In this document: positions 11,127 to 23,100 of the stretch, one piece after another
How positions within the stretch are numbered: position 1 is the first letter of the stretch
How the letters are laid out: every line of letters begins with the position of its first letter
Assembly (NCBI RefSeq): GCF_963678635.1
Contig: NC_087065.1
Coordinates: 61,406,754-61,470,753 of the forward strand
Direction of reading: 5' to 3'
DNA from: Symsagittifera roscoffensis
Lineage: Eukaryota > Xenacoelomorpha > Acoela > Convolutidae
Length of the DNA stretch: 64,000 nt
Program-made: the position numbers and the translations under genes
Notes under the pieces: model-generated
What the model saw: the letters and a program-made list of their open reading frames with translations, nothing else
What the model was told of the DNA's origin: nothing
Databases searched by the model: none

Positions 11127-14100
11127 GTGAGTAATAATAAGTTTTCTGAACACAAACGGCCTTGGATTTAAAATGCGAAAAGTGCTCCTTTTTAATTATT
11201 ATATTTTAAAATAAGCCTAAGCCTTGACCTCGTAAAATATATTTGTCGTTTGGAAGAAGACTTCCTTTGGTTCATTGTTTACGCTTGCGAGAGAAAATTA
11301 GTCGCAGCCGGGTACTAGACTTTTCCAGTTAGAAACTAACCGAATTGGGTTTCGGCCCGTGTTTTTTGGTCGTTGCAGTGTTTGTAAACGGGTTTTTAAT
11401 GCTGGAGTGGACTATTTTTTGAACCTCCAAATAGCAATTGATATTAAATCGGGACTAGAATTTTTCTGTAGACAACTAGTCCAACAAGAACTTCCAGCTG
11501 AAGTATGCTTATTTTAAGCTCAAGTGACTGCTCTAGCTCATTTACCTCAGGAATAATGTGCTTGATTGGTTTGTCAGAGGCTTGAAGAAATTCTAGTTTA
11601 GTTTGATCGTTTGTCTGCAGTATGAATTTCGTCAAAAGTTACACAGTCCTCAGTAAAATCAAATGCAACTGTGGTATATTTGTGTGTCAACATTTTTTTT
11701 GTTCCGACTTTCGAAGTTTTTTATACCATCTGAAAAATATTGTTGTCGGCAGCTCAAATAAAAAAGTGTGATATTTTTTTCCAAAAAATTATGGGGATTT
11801 GAAAATAGCCAATTTGGGATAAACTTGCGATATATTGCGTTCTTACTCGCGTAAACGGCCGATTGAATTTTTCCAAATTGAATTGAGGACAGTCATTTTG
11901 TCATGTTTTCAGTATAAGAGTCGGTAAAAACATCTCTTTGAACTTTACATAGTGTGTGGGGGGATCAAACAAAGAATATATGAAAAAATAATCGGGAACC
12001 GGACTTTTTTTTCCCGTAAACAACTTTTCGTAAGTTTCTTTTTTAGCAATTCTTAGCAACTGCGAGAACTTATCTCATTTGGCATATAGGTAACGCGGAT
12101 GCTTCTGTACCTTAAGGTCTGGGTTTGAGTTTTTTTCGGGAACTTTTTGTGTCGGACTTTCGTTCGTCTGCTTATCTTTTGTCGGCTCAGTTGCTACATG
12201 TGGAATTTTTTCTGTGCTGTCAGCAATTTTTATCGTAAATGCAAGTATTTTTGGTTCACTCCTATAATTTGTAAAATTAGTACCCCTTAGTTGTATATTA
12301 TCCTTGAGTTTCCTTTTCGCTCAAAAGAATTTTTCGGCCTTAATGGTTTCTGCTTATTTTTTATCGGCTTAATCATTAAGATTTGATAAACGTAGTTCAG
12401 ACTCTTATATAGGTCGCAATTTGTTTTTTCGTTTTTTTTTCAGGAAAAGTCTCAAAATTTGTTCAGGCTCAAATTAACTCTTTTGCGGTTGATCTTTTGA
12501 TTTATTTTTAAGTTCAGTTCATTGCCGCTGTTACAAGAAAGGCAAACACCGTTATCGAACAGCAAAAGTGTAAAAGGCCACGATAAACGTGATCGATTTC
12601 TAGTTTTGAAAGCGAAAAGTGAAATTAAACTTTCAGATATCCCAGGAAAAAAACTTTATCCATTGATCCAATTGTCTCAAATAGAGTTAATTTTATCAAA
12701 AAGCGCTAATCATAAGTTATTCTTGAAACTCAAAGAATTTGAAGGTCGTAGAAATTTTTGTTTTGAAATTCCTAAGTTGAAATTATATTTAAAAAAAAAC
12801 AAGACTGCTCGTATCAGGGCGAAGCCCTGAATGTTCCGATTGCCTTTTAAGGTTTCTGGAGCAGTAATAACAATCAAAAATTAAATGAAAGAAAACAAAA
12901 ATGAAATTTTTTTTTAAAATTTGTTTTTTTTTTGAAAATCATACCTCCACACGCCATTTAAAGTACAAAAGGATAGATTGCGCTCCTTGTAACAAATCAA
13001 CTATGGCAAATAAGCTTCGTTCAACCAATTTGGAACGATTTCTAAGACGGATTAACTCTCCTCTTACGCGTTAATAGCGCGAAATATATCGCGCGTTAAT
13101 TGTCCCAAATTGGCCAAAATGGCAATCTTAAAACCCCCGTAACTTACGAAAAATGATCACAGGTGAAATATCTTTTAGAATTTGAGCTCAGGACAACAAT
13201 CCCTTTCGAAATGATATTAAAAAATTCCGTCAAAAATGGCTAGTTAAAAAGTCGAAATTTGTCTGAAGAAAAAAAGAAACCCACCCCGAGCACAAATATT
13301 CCATTACTTACGTATCGAAAGTCGGAACAATAAGCCAGTAGTTTTTCTGTTAATTTGCGTTCATTGACTATTTTCCAACCGTTTGTTGGCTATGTTTTTA
13401 TTTAACGTCGCTTGAAAGGCAAAAAATGATTGATCGTATTGAAAATATTAGGTAGTTTCTGTTGCAAGATATATACCAGGTATAAAAATTGCAAAAAAGA
13501 CATACAAACTTACTGTGAAATGCCTTTATTCACGTAGTCTTTGTTCACACTTTATTCCGTAGTCTAGCCATTCTCTGCAATCTCCAGCAACCGGCTGCTC
13601 TGGTTCTTTTTGACAGTTTCATTAGTGTTTCATCGCAATGATGCGAGGATCCGTTCGCCTCTTGTCTTTGTTCTTATGACAACTCTGCACGTACACGCGC
13701 TTTTGCTCAATATAAAGTGAGATTTGAAGTTTAATTTAGTGCACCTATGAGAAGAACAAGGATATTGACCTCCAAGAGAACAGCGGATCAACAGGAAGAG
13801 GAAAAATTGACGACACAGTCAAATAATTTAACGAATTCCTCTGACGTAGACGCCTGGAAGTTGTGGCTTGAGGAGAAACAGAAACGTCTGCAAGAAGAGA
13901 AAGAAAAGGCAAGACCATTTCTCCATCAGCTGAAAAACTTGTTTTTTTTTGGGATGCTGAGGTCCCTAGTTATTCATAACAGGCTGTCCTGGAAATCGAA
14001 AGTTTTCTTTAAAAATTGAATGCATGAACTGACAATAATTGAGTGCACCACATTTAAAAACATGGTTGTTGAGTGAGGCAGCCAAATTGCCTCTGTGTGT

Positions 14101-17100
14101 CTCAAGTTTCAATGATTAAGGGATTGGAATTAAAAGAAATACTATGTATAGAAAAGGATGGAAGAAGAACAGCAGCTGGAGTCTGAGAAAACAAAAGAGA
14201 TAGAAAAGATGCGGCGGCTGCAGATCTCCAAATTGAAACGACAGGAGTGGCTGGCCAAGAAACTGAAAGATGAGATAGAGGCCAAGATGAAAGAGGAGCG
14301 CAAATTAACTCGCAAAGAGACGAAAAAGGTTGGACACGCAGACATGCATGAATTTGCTTAATTACCCTTGCGATTAGAAAGGCTATTGCAATCAAGTACT
14401 AGACTTTTTCTTCCGTGAACAACTTTTTCCACGGTCACTTCTAAAGGATTTTTCACTTCTAGAGGATCTCTCCTCTTTTAGAGAATCTTCACTTCTAGAG
14501 GATCTTCGGACATGTTCAATTTCTTGAAAATCAGATGAAAGTACTTCAAGCCCGTTTCAGTTTGTAATTATCTGTTCATGACTTCTCATGATACCTAATG
14601 TTAATTTTTTCCGATGAACTTATTTTGATTTGTGACTTTGACTTTTTAAGTGTTTCCCACACAAACTTGTAAATAAATTGACTTGCAGCTTGCTCACATT
14701 TTCATACCTTTAAGTAAACACTGAATCAAAAAAAGTGGCGCTCCTGGGAAAATAGAGGCAACTACAAAACAACCGAAGAAGATCAGGGAGTGTCACTTAA
14801 CGTTAAAAGGGACGTGAAAAATTATTAGACTTTATTAAAAAGGAGTTCGACTGTTCAAAAATGAATTGCACACTGTTACAAAAGAGCTTGAGTTTGTAAA
14901 AGGGGGAATAGACATTATTAAAATTGAGTTCGACTGTGCTCAAAATTGAATAGACTTTGTTACAAAAGAGTTCGACTTTTTAAAAGGGATTTGGACTTTG
15001 TTAGAAAAGATGATTTCGACTGTTCAAAATGAGTTAGTAACAACCATATAGCCAAACATTTTGCATTTGAAAAATATCAACCCTATTTTGTTCTGAGCTC
15101 AGTAGTATCAAAGTACTAAAAAGAGACACGTGTATTTAGCAGATGCTATTTAAGTGCCCGAATATCAGCACAGTATATTCTAACAGTGAGCTCAACACCC
15201 CTTGCTTTTTTATGTAATCTTTGTAACTGTTCTTATTAACTAATCATGCCAACAAACAAGACGAAAGTCAAACTACAACAACTCGAACAGCGGCGCAACA
15301 GATTGGGCGAATGGGATGTCACTGTATTTTTGGCAAGAAGAATACTACAAGTACGTGGAAGACATCGAAGCAATGAGGGACAAATACCGCCAGTTAGAAT
15401 GAACAAACAAGCAGATGGAGAAATCGCGTGACGAAATTGCCACAGTAGCAACACGGCAAATTAACTAGTGGATAGCTGTACAGAAAGGTACACACTAATG
15501 ATGGCGTGGAAACGAATAATAGGTCTACGCACTGGCTCACACTGTAAAGCATGAGCGTCTTCCGTACTTTCGATTCAATCCGCCAGCAACCAACGAAACC
15601 GATCCGGAAACAATTGCAATTCAGACACGCCAACGCCAGGTCATCACAAACTCTTCTCAAGACAGCTATCAGCTTCAGCTACGTGACGATCAATGCTATG
15701 AGATTTTCAAGGGCTATGTTCAAGAAATCTGTCAGAAAGTTATCGAGGATTCTAACGCTCAGTTACCTCATGATCAACAGGGATCTCAGCCACATTATCA
15801 GCACTTAACCATTTTTCAACAGCAATTTTCGGCGACCCAATCCTTAGTCCCGAATTTCATTATCCAGAACATATAATCCGAATCTCAAGGAAGAATGGTT
15901 CCTTCATCCACCACGACAGGACACGATGACTTGATTACAAACGCAACGGAAACGCCAACTGGACATGCTCTGAAAACAACGCAACAGGAAGCAATACGCG
16001 AAGATTTGGGGATGTTCTCAGGGAAACATCAAGTTTGGGTACATCTGGTACAGTTTTATCTGCGTTTAAACGCAGACAATATCAAGATCGCTTTCTTCTA
16101 ATGTCAGATGAGTGCCAGGAGCACGCAAAAGCAATTGGGCGCTGGCTGAGGTTTTGATTTGGGAGATATACAGGTAAGCATGACTCTGGACGAGGAGGAT
16201 TCGCTAAGTAAATTCCAGATTTTTATTGGAAATAGCAACTGTTCGGTTACAAGTTACAAACGCAGGCTTCATTAGACAACAAAGAAATTTTGGTAATGAT
16301 AATAGAATAATTGGAATACAGGCACATGCAACTAAAGACTTCAACATGCAACAGCAAAGCTTCGTTTACAGAGCGATTGAGCTTTAGGAACTTCGACACA
16401 GTCAGCAGCAAAACCAGTGGAATGGTATTTGGCCAGTTACATCAAAACTGCATTATGGCAAGGTAAAACAGATAGGTATGGTAGGCAACCGACGTTTGTA
16501 CAATGATTGCGAAGTAAACTTTGAATACAGTGGTAACGGATTTGCAAATGGAGTGCATCAACAGCCAGCTTTCGCAAGATACGGCAAAGAAGACACTAAT
16601 ACGGAATATCAGCAAGGTATGGTTGGTACGGGTATTAAGGGACATCAAGAAGCTACCAGACAAAATAGAACGTGGAACTGGTTATTCAAAGCAATTAACA
16701 GCTGTCAGATTGTAAATATGGAATCAACAGGAAATGGAACAGATATCGTAGGTACAGGTACATGAGGTACTGGCATGGGTACACAGGACCGGATTACAGA
16801 GCTTCAGGGAAACAACCAAGATTGGTGCATCATCACCTAACCGAAACACAACAACGGCAATTTGAACAACCTAAAACAGCATCAATGCAGCGACACGGTT
16901 GGGAACATCGTCCACCGCGACAGAGTAGCTTACTTTTAACATGTCAATTTACCAAAAATAAAATATAGTAACTTTGGCAGAGACCCTCTGCAATGGCATT
17001 AGTGGTTCTTTTCAATAAAAATTCTTTGTCGGGCATGTGGGTTTTGTCCTAGTTTCTGTTAGTTCAATTTCCGTTTCATTTATCTGGTAAGTTTTTTGGT

Positions 17101-20100
17101 TTTACTTTTGAAAGCATGGGTAAATTTACCATGTCTGATTTTGAGTTTTTCATTTTTTTTCGTTTTCCTTAAAATTTTCAAACAGTTTCAGTTTATACTA
17201 TATCGATTTATTCTACTTTTTTTGTGTAATTTCGAGGGCAAAATTTATACGTTTGGTATTATTTGTTTCAGTTTGGATGGGTCGTAAAAACTTTGAAATT
17301 ATATGAAATTTTTTATGTGAACAGTTTTGTTTTCGGCAGTTTCTATAAAGGCTGTTTTTGAATACAAACATGAAGTATTCGGATGTTTTTTTTCTCTTTT
17401 TTTTTCAAGTTACTTTTTCAAGAGTTTTTCCTTATTGAAAAAGTTCTGAAAACTTTATAAGGAAAAATTATGTCTGTTTCCTTTCACTATCTGGTAGCGC
17501 ATTGTGTTTTTTTTCGCATCGCGATTGTTGCGCTTTGCCTCTGTGTTAAAACTCAAATTCATCAACCATCCGGCGCTACCCAAATTCTGTTGCTACTCAG
17601 TAAAATGATTTCCAATTATTGTTAAGGCTGCTTTTGAACTTCCGATACAAATATCAAGTTTTTGTAGCTTTAGTTTTTCAACTTTTGTCAAGGTTTTTTT
17701 TAAGTAATTTTTTCCAACACAATTTTTCAAATTTTTTTTACTTTTTTCTTTTTTCATTCACTATTTTGTAGCGCAATGTGTTTTTTGCATTGCAAGTGTT
17801 GCAAACCGCTGCTTTGCCTTTGTGTCAGTTTTTGATTTTTGGCAGTTGCATGATGTTTCATGACAGTTGATTTAGAAATGCGGTACTATATCCACATTTA
17901 ATACATGAATAACGCAGTTTTTGCAATTTTGACTTATTCATTGAGGTTTCGTTTATTTTTTTTGCCTAAAGGTTATGTGACCACTGATCACTGATTAAAA
18001 TGCGAAAAATAAACGTCAATAGAATTACATATGGATGTTATAGAAGAAGAAGAAGAATTTATTTCTCCATATAGTTGATAATACAAGCATCAATTTATTT
18101 AAATTATTAAATCAACAAAATGGAGGGGATAGACAAAAGGCGCAGTATGTGCCTACTTGACGTCTACCCGTTGAACAAATTAGGATTGCAACTAAGTTAT
18201 CAGTTTCTTCTTTTCAGATGAAAGAAGAAGAGGAAAAGAAAGCTAAAAACGATGAGCGTGTGAAGGAATGGAAAGAAAAGAAAGCTGCAAAAGAGAAGGA
18301 GCATAAAGAGAAGGTAACTTGATCTGGAATCAGTAAAACCACCTTTGAATATGAAGTCAGTATTAACAAGTTTTGAAAATAATGAGCAATTATTGTTCAC
18401 AGAGGAACTTTAACTCTTCACGAATGGTCGGAAAGAGAAGTTTTGTAATGGTATCTTTGTTCCTGAAGTTTTTGTATGAGTGGAACCAAGTGTTATCTCA
18501 GCAGATAATTTTTCTACTGCAAAAGCGTCGCCGAATTTCATAGGCAGGTCATAGAATCATGATGTATCAATTCTTATTGGTTCCGTCCTCCCACCCACCC
18601 CTCACCTAGGGTATGGACAAAACTAGCGTATGGTGTGTCTTTTGAGAGTCATTGCATGTTATGAAGACTCTTATATACGCCGTGTTGACTTTTTTTCCTG
18701 GAAAAATTCTTGAAAATTGTCCACGCTCAATATTGATTTTACGGGGGTTGACGATTGTTTTTATTTTCAAACCAAATTCATTTGCTTACAGGAAAACGAA
18801 TTACGCTCTCCAAAACAATACTAGAAGAATAAATTTGGTCAATGTTGGTATCATCATTTTTCAATATATACAGTAGCAACGCAATTATGAAAAAAATCGG
18901 TAACGGGATGAGCGGACGTGCCGTATTTATTAACATTAGATATGTCAAAAAATTAATAAACAAATCCCAAGGATGATTTAAACTATTATATTAACTATAG
19001 TTGTGTGTTGTAGAAGAAGGAAGAGGAGTTGAATGAGAAGAAGGAGAGTGAAGAGAAAGAGAGGAAGGCGAGGGAGAAGTACGAGCAGTGGGTGAAGGAG
19101 GCCAACTGCAGACCCAGCAGAGTGTCCGCTTCCCTCGGATACACTGGGGGCAGACTCATCGGTGAGACCAACCAGTCTAACTTAACTAGACAATCATATC
19201 ACGTGCGGCTGTTTGAATGTAGCTGATCTGAAACATTGGATTGTGGTGATCACATCGTATCCTTTGTCTATGATAGCAATCCTTATTTGTTGTTCTCTCT
19301 TAAACAGGAGCGGCTTTAGTGAGGCAGCCCCCCCTTACCCACCCCATGTATTCGACCCCCGTGCCCACCCACAGGTACTTTTTTAAGACATCCAATTTTG
19401 GCTGACCGACCCTAAAATTTTTCTAAGTGCCTTCGCTGCCAACATATATTAATTTTAAGGGTAAAACCGGCGCCGTAAAAAACTTTTCAAAAAGTGCCTA
19501 AAAACGCATTGTTTGTCATGTTGTTTCAAGTATTCGCCTGTGGCGCGGAACATTTGATCACAAAAGGGTTTTTAAAGTGATTAAGGAGAGCTCGGAGAAC
19601 CAGTTTGGGCAATGTAAAAAAAGTTCGACAAAGTTTTTCAAGTTATGAGTAACGTTTTTTCAATTGCGTAGTCAACTTTTCTTACACATCTGTAACATAC
19701 AGAAGGTAATGCGGTGGCTTTTGCACCCTAAGGTTTGGAGTTTGAATCCCAGTCGAGCCTAGTTTTTTCAGTACGTAAGGTATCATTTTTTTGGGAAAAA
19801 TTGAATAGTCGGTCTTTCTTTTGTCTGCTCGTTTTTTGTTAGTTTCTTTTTCAAAGCATAGAAATTTCGTGTGATTTGAACAATTCTTAGAATAATTGAA
19901 AGTCGTTCTGTTATTTGCTTATCAATTTTTTTTAATCGATAGATTTCAGATATTTGTTTATTTGCTTAGTCATCCTATTTTGCAGAAATTGATTTTTTTT
20001 ATTTGGACTAATTCAGGAAGGTTGGGGAACAAAAGATTTAAAATTTTACAGCTCAAAAAAAATTCATTTATTATTTCTGTTTTTTTGTTTCAACGGGCGT

Positions 20101-23100
20101 CTATCCTGTTTTTTTTTTTGGCTTAGTTTGCAAGGAAAGCTTATTCAATTCTGATGGTTATTTCTGACGTTTTTTCCGAAATCAATTTCGATTTTTTCGA
20201 AAATAGTGATTTTTGTCTCGTTTTTAGTCGCTAGTTTTTATTCGCTATCTCAAAAACGTCTGTGTACTTTAATCATGGTGAAATTTGTAGCATAGGTTTT
20301 TTCTGAGTTAAAAACTTGTCTAACATAATCATTGAATCATTTTTCTACGCCTTCTGCTTGGACTAGCGATATTGTGTGTGCCTGGGACGATAAAGATCAT
20401 AGTTAGAATCCGGACATGACATGTTACTTTTTGTTCCGACCACTGAAAATCGGAAAGAAATTTATATTCGGGTGTGTAGTCGATAAACATAGTTCACACT
20501 CATATACGTTATGACCCTTCGATGTTTTTTTTTCAGGAGAAGACTTAAAATTTGTTCTCGCTCAAAATTATTTTTCGCGGTTCGACGCGTTTTTTCGCGA
20601 TTTCCTTTTAAGCTCAATTCATATCTTTTCTTAAATTCTCTATCATCCAGGTAAAGTATAAAGGTCACGAAAAACGTAATCGATTTCTAATTTTCAAAGT
20701 GAAGTTTATTTTTCAGGTTTTCCAGCGAAATGAAAACTTTACCCATTGATCCAGTTGTCTCAAACTGAGTTAATTTCATCAAAAAAGTGTCAGTAATAAA
20801 GTCAAAGAGCTTAAAAGTCATGTTTTTTATTTGAAATTCGAAAATTGAAGTTTTCAGAAATACAAGTCAATTTTTCGTTATTGTTTCTTTGCGTCTCTTT
20901 TCCAACTGTCTGTTGGCTGTGTTATTTTTAATTTCAAAATCAAGTACCAGAAATTATCATAGCAATGGGTTGAATAGTAAATCATATTAAACACCTTTCA
21001 GTCGTGAGTTGAATGATATTGAAAAATTTGTCCCCGTGTTGAGAAAAACTGGTTTGAAATTTTTGAGTTTTAGTCCAATTTCGAGCAAGTGGAGCGATCG
21101 AGTTCCGTTCGTCTTATGAGAAGAGGCTTAGAAAACGTCCTTTTACTAAAGAAAAAAATGGTTTTGGAAGCTTCAATTGGCGCTTCCTTGTCATTAAAAG
21201 TTTTCTCAAAAAAATGTCTAAAACTTATGGTGCAAATGTTTTCAAATTATTTTTTAGCAATCGTTTTTTAAACAAATCTTGTTGCTGTTATTTAATTCAG
21301 TAGCTTTCCACGCGTTTGTATGGTTCTCTCGGCGTACCTCACACTTAAAGCCACGCTAATTCGAAGAAAAATTAGTTCATGGACGTAGTGAATACTCTTA
21401 TATACGTCTTGGTGATTCTTCTGTTTTTTTTTCACGACAAGAATTTTTCGGTTCAACTGTCGTTTACTCTAGGATTGTTGGCTTTGATCCCGCTCGATTT
21501 TTTTCTGATTGCTTATTAAACATTAGTGATTGTTTGTTCTCGACATGTTTTCTGGAAATATGACATCAGTGACTCAATGGCTTCAAACTCATTTTCTGAT
21601 TGCTAAGTACTGTCTGTAATGCTAGGTTATCGTAAGTCATAGGAAACAGTGCTGAACCCCCTGTGTTAAAATTTTAGTTTGCCATGTTTTTATAACATTA
21701 TTTTTGCCCTGAATCGCGTTTGTACTCGAAGTTTGTTGTTGGTTTTTATCTTATTGTTCCTACCATGTCTTTGAAAGTGACTGGAATAACTAGGACATAA
21801 GATGGTTTTTTATCGCCCTATTTGAAGTAACTCAAAAAGAGCTCTTCATTGGTCTCGCGTAGTATCGTAACAAAGCCCTAGTAACTGTAATTTGGTTTTA
21901 CAAACAGTTGTCTCCCTACCGGGAAAAATTAGTTTGAAAACTAAATCTGATCTGAAAACTAATTTTATTCTGAATTTCTCTGAATAGCCAAAAACATTTT
22001 TCAGATCAGATTTAGTTTTCAAACTAATTTTTGTTTTCAAACGTTATAATAGCTGTTTTACAAAAAGCGCCCGCCCCGTTCAACTGCATAAAGACAGTAA
22101 TTTTGTATTTTTTAAGAGTAGTGAACGCAGTGGAGACTCTTATATAGGTCTTGGTGATTTTTTGTCGTTTTTTCAGTTAATTCAACTTTCAAATAAAAAT
22201 CAGGATCCAGAAATAATCATAGCAATGGTTTGAATTATAAATCATATTAAACACCTTTCAATCGTGACTTGAACGATATTGAAAAATTTGTCCCCGTGTT
22301 GAGAAAAACTGGTTTGAAATTTTTGGGTTTTAGTCCAATTTCGAGCATGTGGAGCGATCGAATACCGTTCGTCTTATGAGAAGAGGCTAATAAAACGTCC
22401 TCGCGAAAAGTGTAAAGGTCTCGAAACACGTCATCGGCTTCTAGTTTCGCAATTTGTTTTTTATGTTCTGATTTCCCAGCGGAATAAAAAATTGATCCAA
22501 TTTTCTCAATTTGGGTTATTTTTTATCATAAAAGCAACTTATAAGTTGTTTTTGATGTTTAAAGAGCTGTCAGTGCATGTTTCTTTCTCAACTTTGTTCT
22601 CACTTGCGGAATCAAATGTTTTCACTTGCGGAAGCAAATGTACTTTCGTCGGATATTAGACTTTTCCCGTAAAAAAAATTGACAAATCTGAAGGAGAATA
22701 GCCATGCTTTATTGCAGAACATCGACGGTTCTGTAGCTCCTTCTCACTTGGTCTAGAGGTAAAGTGTAGAGTTCCAGTCCCGTTCGAACCTTGTTTTTCT
22801 TCCATGTGTGTGGAAATTGAAATTTTCTGGTCAAACTTGAATTGTCGGACTATAGTTTGTATACTTCTTTTGATAGTTTTCTTAAAGCTTCTTCCCCAGA
22901 CTGGGTTTACGCAATGTCTAAGACATCCTGGAATTCGTTTTTTGTTCGGATTATTAGAGTTTGTTTTTAGATTTTTTATTTTTTGAATGGTTTGTTTGAT
23001 TTATACTCTTAATTTCTCCTCTCAGTCAATATTTCTATCATTGAAATTTGCTGGTATTTGAGGATTTAATGTCTTGGTGTATTTCTTTTTTCTTGGATAT

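Noticed and set aside
12522-12830. 102-codon ORF as a gene
   Set aside because: Lies in repeat family R and runs into the 0.53-kb repeat; other copies do not keep the frame.
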